Positions 7,320-16,602 are shown, numbered from the stretch's first letter. The stretch is DNA of 64,000 nucleotides from Brevibacillus brevis (GCF_001039275.2 NZ_CP030117.1:2232001-2296000), one strand, 5' to 3'. A program made the numbers and translations. The notes: a model not told the origin generated them from the letters alone.

Positions 7320-9737
7320 ATGAATAGTCTTGACCAATCCTATAGTATGACTCTGGTTTTTCTCTCCTATTTTATTTCAGCAATGTCGTCATACACAGCA
7401 TTAGATCTAGGCGCACGTCTCCATTATGCAAAAGGCAGGGGACGTGTGTTTTGGTTATGTGCTGGAGCCGTTTCCATGGGGCTTGGTATTTGGGCTATGC
7501 ATTTTGTTGCCATACTTGCCTTGCATCTGCCGATTGCCGTCCAGTATGATAACCTGATTGTATTTTTCTCGATTGTTTTGGCCGTTTTATCTTCAGCGCT
7601 TACGTTATGGATCGTGAGCGAGCAGTCCATGTCCAAAACGAGGGTAATAACAGGATCGGTTGTCATTGGGTCTGGTATCGCCGGAATGCATTATACAGGG
7701 ATGGCAGCGATGATGATGAACGCCATTATTCTGTATGATTGGCTATGGTTTACCGTATCCATTTTTGTTGCCATCCTGGTTTCGATGGTTGCGTTGATTC
7801 TTACGTTTCAATTGCGTTCGGTAGACCCTGTAAAAGGTCTCTGGCGTAAAATTTTTGCAGGGCTGTTGATGGGGGCAGCCATTACCGGTATGCATTACAC
7901 GGGTATGTACGCCACCACGTTCGTCGCTCACGAGCACCTGACAATCGCAGTGATCGCGCATGATGATTCGGGGCTGATCGCTACCATGATTGGCATTGTC
8001 ATCGTGTTGATTCTGGTCGTGACCTTGGCTTCTGTATACGTGGACAAGCAATTCGCAGGGAAGACCATGCGTGTACTAGAAAGTGATCAGCGCTATAAAT
8101 CGCTATTTGAGCACAATTACGACGGGGTGATCTTTTACTCGATCGATGGTAGCCAAAGCGTCATGAACCCTGCGGCGATGCGATTGACAAAGGAGCAGAG
8201 TCTGCCTCTCGAAAAATTAATGACGATGTGTGCTTCTGCAGATGCCGAGCTCATATCGACACATTTTACAAATGCAGTGCATGGTGAGGCGCACAACTAC
8301 GAGATTACCTTGACCACAAGCGAGGGTCGCCAGCTTCATCTGAACATGACCCATACCCCCGTATTTGTCGATCAGCAGATTACGGGAGTCTTTATGATTG
8401 TGAGAGACATTACCAATAAGAAAGAATACGAGGCAAAAATCAATTATCTCGCTTTTCACGATTCGCTGACTGGTTTGCCAAATCGACGTTTTGTCGAACA
8501 GCAACTGGATCAGGTGATTATGGAGGCGCAAAAAACGGATCAGCACGTATACGTGTTGTTTCTGGATCTCGACCATTTTAAGCTGGTAAACGATTCCTTG
8601 GGGCATGATTTTGGTGACCTGTTACTTCAGGAAGCCTCCTTGCGTTTGCAGGATTGTGTGGGTAAAAAAGGAGCGGTGAGCAGGCTTGGCGGAGACGAAT
8701 TCATGGTGATTCTTACGGATGTCACGGAAAAAGAAGTATCTTCCATGGCGAATGAAATCAACCAAAGGATTGAACAGGCATTTTTTATCCATGGGCACGA
8801 GTTGTACATAACGACGAGTATCGGGATTTCTCGATATCCAGAGGATGGGCAAGACAGAAGTATCTTGATGCGTAACGCAGATGCGGCGATGTATGCAGCC
8901 AAAGACAAAGGGAAGAACAGCTTCCACCTGTACGTACCGAATCTGGAGCAAGCAGTGAATGACAAAATGAATATTCAAAATGAATTGAATCGCGCTTTGG
9001 CCAGACAAGAATTTTTATTGCACTACCAGCCACAGGTAAGTGCCAAATCTGGCGTAATCGTTGGCGTAGAAGCGTTGATTCGTTGGGATCATCCTGAACG
9101 AGGCTTGCTTTTGCCAGACCAGTTCATCTCTGTTGCAGAAGAAACCGGGTTGATCGTACCGATTGGAGAATGGGTGCTGCGGACGGCCTGCAAACAGAAC
9201 AAGCACTGGCAAGAACAGGGGCTCATGCCGCTTCGGGTAGCCGTTAATCTATCTGCACGTCAATTCCTCAAACAGGACTTTACCCAGATGGTAGCTGAGA
9301 TTCTGGACCAAACAGGGTTGGCACCGGAATATCTGGAGCTGGAAATCACTGAGAGCAGCATGATCGATGTCCAACGCGCCACACAGGCACTGAAGGAACT
9401 GAAGCAATTAGGTGTGCACGTTGCGATTGACGACTTTGGAACGGGCTACAGTTCTCTCTATTATCTAAAAGAATTTCCGTTGAATCGGTTGAAAATAGAT
9501 CGCTCGTTTGTGCGCGACATGATCGAACAGCCTTCCAATCAAGCTATCGTGTCCACGATTATTTCCATGGCCCATCATTTGCAACTGCATGTGATCGCCG
9601 AAGGGGTAGAGACAAAGGAGGAGCTTGCGTTTTTGCAGGAGCATCTGTGTGAAGAAGTGCAAGGCTATTTATTCAGCAGACCATTACCGAGTGAAGACGT
9701 AGCGTTTTATTTGCAAGCTCAAAAAGGTGCTAGTTAA
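7320..9737 (+). CDS. MHYT-PAS-GGDEF-EAL cyclic-di-GMP protein
   Basis: Membrane protein of 805 aa. Residues about 1-245 form an MHYT sensor of seven membrane helices with the motifs MAMHF-like AMHF, GMHYTG and GMHYTG, thought to bind a metal and sense oxygen, CO or NO. A PAS domain follows (about 255-370), then GGDEF (intact GGDEF at 457-461) and EAL (EALIRW at 584, DDFGTGYSS and KIDRSF later). Both catalytic signatures look intact, so it may both make and degrade c-di-GMP. ATG 7320 is chosen for GAAGGAG at 7307-7313; an in-frame TTG at 7305 overlaps that site. Monocistronic, ending in a terminator. Confidence 0.95.
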   Translation: MNSLDQSYSMTLVFLSYFISAMSSYTALDLGARLHYAKGRGRVFWLCAGAVSMGLGIWAMHFVAILALHLPIAVQYDNLIVFFSIVLAVLSSALTLWIVSEQSMSKTRVITGSVVIGSGIAGMHYTGMAAMMMNAIILYDWLWFTVSIFVAILVSMVALILTFQLRSVDPVKGLWRKIFAGLLMGAAITGMHYTGMYATTFVAHEHLTIAVIAHDDSGLIATMIGIVIVLILVVTLASVYVDKQFAGKTMRVLESDQRYKSLFEHNYDGVIFYSIDGSQSVMNPAAMRLTKEQSLPLEKLMTMCASADAELISTHFTNAVHGEAHNYEITLTTSEGRQLHLNMTHTPVFVDQQITGVFMIVRDITNKKEYEAKINYLAFHDSLTGLPNRRFVEQQLDQVIMEAQKTDQHVYVLFLDLDHFKLVNDSLGHDFGDLLLQEASLRLQDCVGKKGAVSRLGGDEFMVILTDVTEKEVSSMANEINQRIEQAFFIHGHELYITTSIGISRYPEDGQDRSILMRNADAAMYAAKDKGKNSFHLYVPNLEQAVNDKMNIQNELNRALARQEFLLHYQPQVSAKSGVIVGVEALIRWDHPERGLLLPDQFISVAEETGLIVPIGEWVLRTACKQNKHWQEQGLMPLRVAVNLSARQFLKQDFTQMVAEILDQTGLAPEYLELEITESSMIDVQRATQALKELKQLGVHVAIDDFGTGYSSLYYLKEFPLNRLKIDRSFVRDMIEQPSNQAIVSTIISMAHHLQLHVIAEGVETKEELAFLQEHLCEEVQGYLFSRPLPSEDVAFYLQAQKGAS

Positions 9738-9744
9738 ACAAGCG

Positions 9745-9775
9745 GAGCAGCTCTCATGAGTTGCTCTTTTGTTTT
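9745..9775 (+). terminator. Intrinsic terminator
   Basis: Stem GAGCAGCTC (9745-9753) with GAGTTGCTC (9758-9766), one G-T pair, four-base loop, then TTTTGTTTT. Confidence 0.8.
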
Positions 9776-9812
9776 GCATCGGCCAGCCAAATGAGGTGGT
9801 ATAGCTGTCAAA

Positions 9813-9829
9813 TTGGCACGTAAAATGTA
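9813..9829 (+). promoter_or_regulatory. Possible sigma-54 (SigL) promoter
   Basis: TTGGCACG (9813-9820) is a perfect -24 element; after four bases comes ATGTA (9825-9829), an imperfect -12 element in which the key GC is GT. Spacing is right. In Bacillus, SigL often drives amino-acid catabolic and uptake genes, which fits the downstream permease. The imperfect -12 keeps this tentative. Confidence 0.3.
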
Positions 9830-9882
9830 CTATTCCTGCGAACTTGTCAAGGAATTGCATCTAGGACGAAAGGAGGGAGAGA

Positions 9883-10026
9883 ATGCTGGCTCTGGGTGTC
9901 ATCTTATTGTTGTTTACCATTGGAGTTGCGATTGCCATTGGGTATCGGGCAAACGAAAGCGTCCGGCAATTTGACGAAAGCGCGCATGAGAGTTTTATCG
10001 GTTCCCAAGCAGAGAGGGAGGGATAA
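9883..10026 (+). CDS. Small single-pass membrane protein (47 aa)
   Basis: Short gene with a strong AAAGGAGGGAGAGA ribosome site ahead of ATG 9883. Residues 1-20 form one hydrophobic helix (MLALGVILLLFTIGVAIAIG) followed by a polar, acidic tail of about 27 residues with YRANESVRQFDES. It ends four bases before the permease start, so the two are almost certainly translated from one message. A small accessory subunit or stabiliser for the permease is a reasonable inference; there is no recognised family. Confidence 0.65.
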   Translation: MLALGVILLLFTIGVAIAIGYRANESVRQFDESAHESFIGSQAEREG

Positions 10027-10030
10027 CGAA

Positions 10031-11563
10031 ATGCAGCAGGAAAAAGAACAGCAATTACTCGAGGACAAGAAAGACCTGAACAAGTTTGGTTATGCGCAAG
10101 AATTACTGAGGGATATGGGTGGCTTTTCGAACTTTGCGATCTCATTTTCGATTATCTCTATTTTGACAGGGGCAGTCTCTTTATACGGGCACGGTTTACT
10201 GTATGGCGGTTCTGGCATGATGGGCTTCGGATGGACGCTGGTAGCGTTATTCGTCATCCTGATTGCAGCATCGATGTCTGAACTCGCATCGGCGATCCCT
10301 ACAGCCGGAGCGTTGTATCACTGGGCAGCAATTTTAGGTAGCAAACGGTGGGGCTGGTACACAGCCTGGATCAATCTCATCGGCCAAATCGGGATTGTCG
10401 CAGGCATCGACTATTCGTTCTCTTTGTTTGCAGACCCGCTGCTCGCGAGTGCGTTTGGTTATACCTCAACAGAAACGACCACGTTAATCCTGTTCGGGAT
10501 CACACTCCTTTTGCACGGTACGTTTAACCACATTGGAATTCGACTCGTTGCCCGGTTAAATGACTTTTCCGCATGGTACCATATTGGCGTCGTCGTCATA
10601 CTCGTCGGAAGCCTCGTCTTTTTCTCCCGTCATGATTTGCAACCGCTTGATTACCTCTTTCAGGTCGGTCAAACCTTTTCAGACAAACCGTACGCGATTG
10701 CTTTTTTAATTGGATTGTTACAAGCGCAGTGGACGTTTACTGGCTATGATGCATCGGCACATACAATTGAAGAAACGATTAACCCGCGGGTTCGTGCTGC
10801 TTGGGGAATTTATACGTCTGTGGCCTTTTCCTTTATTTTTGGATTTATCATGCTTGCTTTTGTCACCTTATCCATCAAAAATGCAGCCGCTGCGAGTGAA
10901 GCGGAAAATGCATTTATTTATGTGATTAGCGAAGCATTAGGCGGTACATTTGGTTCAGTTGTGCTGTGGCTCGTCACCTTTGCAATGTGGTTCTGTGGCT
11001 TGGCGTCGATTACTTCCTTTTCGCGAATGTTGTATGCGTTTTCACGAGACAAAGGAATGCCGTGGAGCCACCAGTGGGCAGAAATATCGACCAAGTACAG
11101 AACGCCGGCAAAAGCAATTTGGCTGGTTATCATTCTTTCCTTTGCGCTTGCCCTGTTCGATTACATCGTGAAAAGCATCAATCCGAACACGTCGTATACG
11201 ACCTTGGCATTTTTAACGGCGGTAAGTGTCGTTGGGCTTTATGTCGCCTACGGGATTCCGTTGTACCTCAAGCTCCGGGCGGAATCACGAGGACTTTTTC
11301 AGCGGAAGCATTACGGTCCCTGGCATCTGGGGAATTGGAGTAAACCCATTAATGTGTTGAGCTTGATTTGGATTATTTTCATCTCGATTATGATGGTGAT
11401 TCCACCCAATCAGACAGCGGGGTATGCCTTGATAGCCATGTTTTTGGTGCTGCTGATCATGGATTTGGCTTATTACCGGAAGCATTTCAAGGGCCCGCAA
11501 GCTGCGCTGGGCAATTCGGAGGAAGACATTAAACGTCAGGAAGCGAAATTTCGCGACTCTTAA
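10031..11563 (+). CDS. APC-family amino acid/GABA-type permease
   Basis: Integral membrane transporter of 510 aa with about 12 hydrophobic segments. The start shows FGYAQELLRDMGGFSNFAISFSII, followed by MSELASAIPTAGALYHWAA, the conserved APC motif of the GABA/amino-acid permease branch (related to yeast Uga4 and bacterial GabP-like proteins). It probably imports an amino acid or amine by proton or cation symport. ATG 10031 sits four bases after the small membrane gene with GGGAGGGATAACGA upstream. A possible SigL promoter lies before the pair, suggesting nitrogen- or amino-acid-linked control. Substrate not identifiable. Confidence 0.88.
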   Translation: MQQEKEQQLLEDKKDLNKFGYAQELLRDMGGFSNFAISFSIISILTGAVSLYGHGLLYGGSGMMGFGWTLVALFVILIAASMSELASAIPTAGALYHWAAILGSKRWGWYTAWINLIGQIGIVAGIDYSFSLFADPLLASAFGYTSTETTTLILFGITLLLHGTFNHIGIRLVARLNDFSAWYHIGVVVILVGSLVFFSRHDLQPLDYLFQVGQTFSDKPYAIAFLIGLLQAQWTFTGYDASAHTIEETINPRVRAAWGIYTSVAFSFIFGFIMLAFVTLSIKNAAAASEAENAFIYVISEALGGTFGSVVLWLVTFAMWFCGLASITSFSRMLYAFSRDKGMPWSHQWAEISTKYRTPAKAIWLVIILSFALALFDYIVKSINPNTSYTTLAFLTAVSVVGLYVAYGIPLYLKLRAESRGLFQRKHYGPWHLGNWSKPINVLSLIWIIFISIMMVIPPNQTAGYALIAMFLVLLIMDLAYYRKHFKGPQAALGNSEEDIKRQEAKFRDS

Positions 11564-11596
11564 TGGAAAAGAAGTCCCATTTGATGAAATATGAAG

Positions 11597-11638
11597 AGCC
11601 TCCCTTATGTCAGTATTATTGGCATAGGGGCTTTTTTT
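11597..11638 (+). terminator. Intrinsic terminator
   Basis: Imperfect stem from AGCC.CC..TATG (11597-11609) to CATA.GGGGCT (11623-11632), followed by a run of eight T. Confidence 0.65.
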
Positions 11639-11721
11639 TGTAGAAGGTGGTTTTGCATAACGAATAGCAGAGGACGAAAAGCTATCAGTAGGAAGGAAAT
11701 AGAAAGACATATGGGAGGAAC

Positions 11722-12186
11722 ATGATGAAAAGAATGAGATGGGTGTTGCTTGCGATGGGAATCGCGCTGATGGCTCAAACAACGATGAGTTTGGTTCCAC
11801 AGGTGAGTGGGTATGACGGCTATACGCGTGAAGGAAATTCCTCGAATCGGTATGAAGTCGCGGGTATTACAAATGCAGGCGCATTCGAAGCCTTTTTTGG
11901 AAAACTTCAAGAAGCGGTCAAAGTAAATGACAAGACAGAAGTAGCCAAGCATATAAGGTATCCACTACGTGTGAACAAAGACGGGAAAAGTCATTTTATC
12001 CCAGATGAACAGCGGTTTTTGGAAGAGTATGATCGAATCATCACGGAGAAGGTAAAGGAAGCGTTTTTACAGCAAAAGGTAACCGATACGTTCGTCAATG
12101 ATCAAGGCGTGATGGTAGGGAATGGAGAAATGTGGCTGGGGCAATTTTCGAATCGATTTTTCGTTTTTGCAGTAAATGTAGAATAG
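11722..12186 (+). CDS. Hypothetical secreted protein
   Basis: Protein of 154 aa, not recognised with certainty. Residues 1-22 are a basic start plus hydrophobic run (KRMRWVLLAMGIALMAQ), a probable signal peptide or anchor. The mature part has FEAFFGKLQEAVKVNDKTEVAKHIRYPLRV followed by a C-terminal region ending G.MWLGQF..RFFVFAVNVE, which is reminiscent of NTF2/SnoaL-like small folds in exported Bacillus proteins. GGGAGGAACATG supports the start (ATG 11722 or 11725). It is flanked by terminators and thus transcribed alone. Confidence 0.6.
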   Translation: MMKRMRWVLLAMGIALMAQTTMSLVPQVSGYDGYTREGNSSNRYEVAGITNAGAFEAFFGKLQEAVKVNDKTEVAKHIRYPLRVNKDGKSHFIPDEQRFLEEYDRIITEKVKEAFLQQKVTDTFVNDQGVMVGNGEMWLGQFSNRFFVFAVNVE

Positions 12187-12191
12187 GACAA

Positions 12192-12213
12192 GGGCTTTTC
12201 AGTAGAAAAGCCC
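12192..12213 (+). terminator. Hairpin after secreted hypothetical gene
   Basis: Perfect 9-bp stem GGGCTTTTC / GAAAAGCCC with a four-base loop directly after the stop codon. The U-tract is missing, so termination strength is doubtful. Confidence 0.45.
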
Positions 12214-12461
12214 CAATCTAGCAGTGTAGATGTTTTTATTGTTCCAAATAGTATATTTTACATGGACATTATCGATAGAAAATTCTAAAATAACAAATAA
12301 ATAGACAGCTACAGATGTAGATTCGACAGCTTTGTCCTTGTGGAATGGACGTTTGTTATTTTCATCGTTCCGTGATAGAATTCACAAAACGATATTTTTT
12401 TTAGCTAAACTTAACTGATTCGGAAAACGTTGAGGGGAAAAGCAAAAAAAGGAGTGATTGT

Positions 12462-13637
12462 GTGAGTTTGGAAACGAAGAAATGGGCGGATGAAGTAGCT
12501 GAACAGGTAGTCTCATGGCGACGATACCTCCATCAGCATCCAGAATTGTCGTTTGAAGAAGAGAAGACGTCTCAATTTATTTACGAAACGTTGGAATCTT
12601 TCGGGAATTTAGAGCTTTCGCGTCCAACCAAAACGAGTGTAGTCGCTCGACTGATCGGATCACAGCCAGGAAAAGTTCTTGGTATTCGCGCTGACATTGA
12701 TGCTCTCCCCATCCATGAAGAAAATGATGTGCCATATGCATCAGGAAAAGCTGGCGTGATGCACGCGTGCGGACATGATGGTCATACAGCGATGCTGTTG
12801 GGAGCCGCAAAAATTTTGTCCCAGTACAAGGATCAAATCAAAGGTGAGGTTCGATTCTTTTTCCAGCACGCCGAGGAGCTGCCGCCGGGTGGCGCTGCTG
12901 AAATCGTAAGAGCTGGTGCAGCGGACGGACTGGATTCGATTATCGGCATTCATTTGGCATCGTACATGCCTGTCGGGAAATTCGGTGTACTGTACGGGGC
13001 ACTTACTTCATCGACAGATCGATTCGATATCAAGATTCAAGGAAAAGGCGGGCACTCCTCGCAACCGGAAGCATCCGTGGACCCGATCGTCATTGGGGCA
13101 CAGGTTATTACTGGCCTACAACAAATTGTATCCCGCAATGTGAGTGCGTTAGATAAAGTCGTTATTTCGGTGACCATGCTGAATGCAGGGACAGCTTATA
13201 ACATCATTCCGGATTCGATGACACTGACGGGCTCCACACGCTGCTTCGATGCGGAGATTCGCAAAAATATTCCGATGTGGATTGAACGGATTGTCAAAGG
13301 AATTACGGAAGCGCATGGCGCAAGTTATGAATTCACGTTCTCACATGGCTACACATCGGTTGTCAACGACAAGCAGGTGACCAAGCTGATGGAGGATACG
13401 ATCATCGAGCGTTGGGGAGAAGAAGAGATTATTTACATTGATCCTTTGATGCCAGGTGAAGATTTCTCTGAGTATTTGAAAAAAGCTCCAGGCTGTTTTA
13501 TTCAATTGGGTGCTGGCAATCCGGACAAAGGCTTTACGTATCCGCATCATCATCCACGCTTTGATTTTGATGAGGATGCAATGGTACGCGGCGTGGAATT
13601 GTTTGTGCGTGCAGCTCAAAAAGTAGTCATGGAGTAG
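12462..13637 (+). CDS. M20-family amidohydrolase (N-acyl-amino acid hydrolase type)
   Basis: Cytoplasmic metallohydrolase of 391 aa of the peptidase M20D family (AmaA/IAA-Leu hydrolase/YtnL type). Visible metal and catalytic residues: RADIDALP, HACGHDGHTAM, FFQHAEE and C-terminal PGEDFSEY with a His in YPHHHPRFD. The dimerisation domain lies around 185-300. GTG 12462 follows AAAGGAGTGATT. The next two genes encode membrane proteins 27 bases downstream, making a three-gene operon; hydrolysis of an imported N-acylated amino acid or small peptide is the natural reading. Substrate unknown. Confidence 0.92.
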   Translation: MSLETKKWADEVAEQVVSWRRYLHQHPELSFEEEKTSQFIYETLESFGNLELSRPTKTSVVARLIGSQPGKVLGIRADIDALPIHEENDVPYASGKAGVMHACGHDGHTAMLLGAAKILSQYKDQIKGEVRFFFQHAEELPPGGAAEIVRAGAADGLDSIIGIHLASYMPVGKFGVLYGALTSSTDRFDIKIQGKGGHSSQPEASVDPIVIGAQVITGLQQIVSRNVSALDKVVISVTMLNAGTAYNIIPDSMTLTGSTRCFDAEIRKNIPMWIERIVKGITEAHGASYEFTFSHGYTSVVNDKQVTKLMEDTIIERWGEEEIIYIDPLMPGEDFSEYLKKAPGCFIQLGAGNPDKGFTYPHHHPRFDFDEDAMVRGVELFVRAAQKVVME

Positions 13638-13664
13638 AGCGAGATAGAATGAGGGGGATGTTGT

Positions 13665-14495
13665 ATGGCAGAGGCACGCGTCAATGAGTACAAGCTGCAT
13701 TTTCTCGTACTTGTTCTCGTCGCATTGACAGAATTTATCGGGACAAAGAAAATCAGTATTGGCATCGGGGTTATCGCTCTGTTTCCGATGCTCTACGCGC
13801 TCGTTTTAGGCGGGGCAATCAGTTGGCCTAAGTTTAAATTTTTGAGCGAAAAAGAAATGAACGTCGCAGCCAATATTTTGGGTGTCTCGTTTTTGATCTT
13901 TATTGCGAAGCTGGGAGCCAATATCGGTCCTGAGCTGCCTAAGCTTCTCGGTTCTGGTGTATCGTTGATCGTCCAAGAGATGGGACATATTGTAGGGACA
14001 ATCGCATTTGGTCTGCCAATCGCATTGTGGCTAGGTCTGAAGCGTGAAGCAATTGGGGCGACTTATTCTCTCGACCGTGAGCCAAACTTGGCAATCATTG
14101 TTGATAAATTTGGAGCAAACTCTGCCGAAGCTCGTGGCGCACTGGGTGTATATATTTGCGGAACCTTGTTTGGTGCCATTTATATGTCGATTCTTGCAAG
14201 TATTTTAGGAAGCAGCGGGTTGTTTCACCCGATTTCTCTGGCGATGGGAGCCGCAGTTGGTTCCGGTAGCATGATGGCAGCAGCAACAGGCTCATTGGCT
14301 GTTATTTTCCCGGAAGCGCAAAAAGACATTGCCTTTTATTCCGGAGCGGCAAACTTGATGATGAGTATCGTCGGAACGTACGTATGTATCTTCTTTTCCT
14401 TGCCGGTCACACAAAAGCTGTACGCATGGCTTGAGCCTATCATTGGACGCAAAGGCGCTTCTTCTGCAGCAGAAGGGGGGAGAAAAAGCGCATGA
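13665..14495 (+). CDS. DUF3100 integral membrane protein
   Basis: Protein of 276 aa with eight or so hydrophobic helices, matching DUF3100. Characteristic stretches are LTEFIGTKKISIGIG near the start, GANIGPELPKLL, and the glycine-rich AMGAAVGSGSMMAAATGSLA. It is presumed to be a transporter subunit in the cytoplasmic membrane, but no member has, to my knowledge, a proven substrate. GAGGGGGATGTTGT precedes ATG 13665. The stop overlaps the start of the next membrane gene (ATGA), and the gene follows an M20 amidohydrolase, so the three probably act together on one compound. Confidence 0.82.
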   Translation: MAEARVNEYKLHFLVLVLVALTEFIGTKKISIGIGVIALFPMLYALVLGGAISWPKFKFLSEKEMNVAANILGVSFLIFIAKLGANIGPELPKLLGSGVSLIVQEMGHIVGTIAFGLPIALWLGLKREAIGATYSLDREPNLAIIVDKFGANSAEARGALGVYICGTLFGAIYMSILASILGSSGLFHPISLAMGAAVGSGSMMAAATGSLAVIFPEAQKDIAFYSGAANLMMSIVGTYVCIFFSLPVTQKLYAWLEPIIGRKGASSAAEGGRKSA

Positions 14496-14929
14496 ATCAA
14501 ATCTTGACGATTTTTATCATTGGCTTCATTGCTCTTATCGGTAACTGGATCGGTTATAAAGTACCATTCATGGAATCATTGCCAGGTATTTTGCTTCTGG
14601 CGGTCATTACATTGATCGGAATGGGCTTCACTCGCATTCTTCCGTTCAAATCTCCCGTCATTGTATGGATCTCTTTGTTTGCGATGCTTGCTACATCCCC
14701 GTTTTTTCCAGGGAACGAATATACGGCTGCAGCGATTGCCAAGATCAATCTGCTCGCATTGGCCACGCCGATTCTCGCGTATGCAGGTCTGTCACTCGGA
14801 AAAGACGTTCATCTATTCAAACAGCTTAGCTGGCGTATCGTTGTCGTGTCTCTCGTCGTCTTTACCGGCACGTTTCTGTTCGCTACGTTGTTTGCAGAGA
14901 TTGTATTCAAGATTCAAGGCAAATTTTAA
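14492..14929 (+). CDS. Small membrane protein, partner of DUF3100 protein
   Basis: Protein of 145 aa with four to five hydrophobic helices, overlapping the DUF3100 gene by four bases (translational coupling). Motifs such as LIGNWIGYKVPFMESLPG and a conserved KINLLALATPILAYAGLSLGKD segment recall half-transporters in which two small membrane proteins form one carrier (LrgAB-like or DUF340-like arrangements). It probably forms a complex with the DUF3100 protein. No family name is certain. A terminator follows at 14952. Confidence 0.7.
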   Translation: MNQILTIFIIGFIALIGNWIGYKVPFMESLPGILLLAVITLIGMGFTRILPFKSPVIVWISLFAMLATSPFFPGNEYTAAAIAKINLLALATPILAYAGLSLGKDVHLFKQLSWRIVVVSLVVFTGTFLFATLFAEIVFKIQGKF

Positions 14930-14951
14930 CGAAACTGTTTTTGTGTTAGGG

Positions 14952-14987
14952 CCTCCGTGTGCTTCCATATGCCATGGAGGTTCTTTT
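14952..14987 (+). terminator. Intrinsic terminator
   Basis: Stem CCTCCGTG (14952-14959) with CATGGAGG (14973-14980), one G-T pair, followed by TTCTTTT; ends the amidohydrolase/membrane protein operon. Confidence 0.65.
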
Positions 14988-15023
14988 CACATACAACTGT
15001 GAGAGTCAGGAGTGGAGAGAAGC

Positions 15024-15812
15024 ATGATCATTGATGTGAGAAAAGTTACCTGGCAAAGAGATGAAACAACCATTCTGCGAGACATTGCCTGGCAAGTGAA
15101 AGACAAGGAGCATTGGTGTTTAGTCGGTTTAAATGGCTCCGGTAAAACCAGTCTGTTGAATATCATTTGTGGCTATGTGTGGCCGACAAAGGGGGAGGTT
15201 AGTGTATTAGGCAATCTTTACGGAACTGTCGACTTACGTGAGGTGCGTAAATCAATCGGTTGGGTAAGCACGGCGCTAATGGCACAGCTTCACGAGCATG
15301 AAACTGCACTCCGTGTCGTCTTGAGTGGGAGAGAGGCAACCATCGGCTTGTATTCCGTTCCAGAGGAGGCGGACATAGAGAGGGCGTCGGATTTACTCGA
15401 TACATTTGGATGCCGTGCATTGAAAAACAGACGTTTTGCCGCTTTATCACAAGGGGAGAGACAAAAAATACTGATTGCTCGTGCATTGATGGCTTCCCCT
15501 CGATTACTTATCCTAGACGAGCCTTGTACAGGATTGGACTTGCTTTCAAGAGAACAGCTGTTGGCTATGATTGAACAAATCGCCAAGCAGCCAAACGGGC
15601 CTACTCTTATTTATGTCACCCATCACATTGAAGAAATTTTGCCTTGTTTCACGCATACCTTGCTGCTAAAAGCGGGGGAAGTAGACCAGGCTGGAAAAAC
15701 AGATGAAGTCCTAACGGCAGAACGTCTGACAAGCTTTTTCGGTGTACCTGTTCACATTCAACGCTCGCAAGGAAGATCTTGGGTAAGCTTAGGGGAAGAG
15801 GCAACTGTTTGA
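15024..15812 (+). CDS. ABC transporter ATP-binding protein, YlmA-like
   Basis: Single nucleotide-binding domain of 262 aa: Walker A GLNGSGKTSL, Q-loop region around residues 80-90, signature LSQGERQKILIARAL, Walker B LLILDEPCTGLD and H-loop in VTHHIEE. The layout matches the YlmA/ModF-like group of stand-alone ATPases. No permease gene is adjacent, so its partner is elsewhere or it works in another role. ATG 15024 is preferred to GTG 15012 because GGAGAGAAGC precedes it and the protein then starts MIIDVRKVTWQ. Confidence 0.88.
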   Translation: MIIDVRKVTWQRDETTILRDIAWQVKDKEHWCLVGLNGSGKTSLLNIICGYVWPTKGEVSVLGNLYGTVDLREVRKSIGWVSTALMAQLHEHETALRVVLSGREATIGLYSVPEEADIERASDLLDTFGCRALKNRRFAALSQGERQKILIARALMASPRLLILDEPCTGLDLLSREQLLAMIEQIAKQPNGPTLIYVTHHIEEILPCFTHTLLLKAGEVDQAGKTDEVLTAERLTSFFGVPVHIQRSQGRSWVSLGEEATV

Positions 15813-15912
15813 TCGTGTAGGATAAGTTTTGGGCACGAGTCAGCACGGTTGTGCATGATTGTGTATAATAACTATAAGAAATTGTATCTGGGAGGAGAGG
15901 AGAGATGGAGGC

Positions 15913-16602
15913 ATGAACAATGTGATTGCACCAATCACAGACTCCACCTGGGCGATCATCACCTATGAGGAAGCGTGGAATAGCTACGTGAACAGCTATG
16001 TGATCAAACAAGGGAATGCCTTTGTATTGATTGATTCTCACCAGCGCAAGCAACGTTCATTTTTTCAACAGGCGTTGGAAGAGATCGGGGTCAAGCCGGA
16101 GCGAACGGAATATGTCTACTTCACTCATCGACATGCTGATCATATTGGAAATGCCGATATGTTCCCTTCTCGAAACAATTGGATTCACCTCGACGATTAT
16201 TACGAACTGGACGATTTTTCACAGACGCTATTCGGCCATACGTTTACAGGTAGTGGGGGAGATCTGCCTTCCCTGCGTTTCCGACAGCTTTCTTTTCATA
16301 CAGAAGGCTCCGTTGCCTTCTTTGATCCCCAGTCGAAAATATGCTTTGTTGGTGATCATTTGTGCTTTGAAAACACAGAACTCGGCCAAATCGTTGGCGG
16401 AGAAGTGGATTGTCGGAAAGCTTATCAAGAACACTTGCAGCAATGGGTAGCCCGTGAACCAGAGCGTGCGGTGGAGTTTACGGAGGGCTTGGAGATTTTG
16501 CAGGATTGGCCCATTGAGTATTTAGCCACTGGTCATGGTCCCATTCTTCAAGGCGATATCAAGGTGTTCCTGCAAGAGTTGATTGCGATTGCTCGTCCGT
16601 AA
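15913..16602 (+). CDS. Metallo-beta-lactamase-fold hydrolase
   Basis: Protein of 229 aa with the zinc-binding signature THRHADHIGN (HxHxDH), a downstream D in ICFVGDHLCFE and a C-terminal His in ATGHGP, all as in MBL-fold hydrolases. Cytoplasmic; no signal peptide. The reaction could be lactone, thioester or phosphodiester hydrolysis and cannot be told from motifs. ATG 15913 follows GGAGAGATGGAGGC; longer in-frame starts lack a ribosome site. A strong terminator shared with the convergent lipoprotein gene follows. Confidence 0.85.
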   Translation: MNNVIAPITDSTWAIITYEEAWNSYVNSYVIKQGNAFVLIDSHQRKQRSFFQQALEEIGVKPERTEYVYFTHRHADHIGNADMFPSRNNWIHLDDYYELDDFSQTLFGHTFTGSGGDLPSLRFRQLSFHTEGSVAFFDPQSKICFVGDHLCFENTELGQIVGGEVDCRKAYQEHLQQWVAREPERAVEFTEGLEILQDWPIEYLATGHGPILQGDIKVFLQELIAIARP

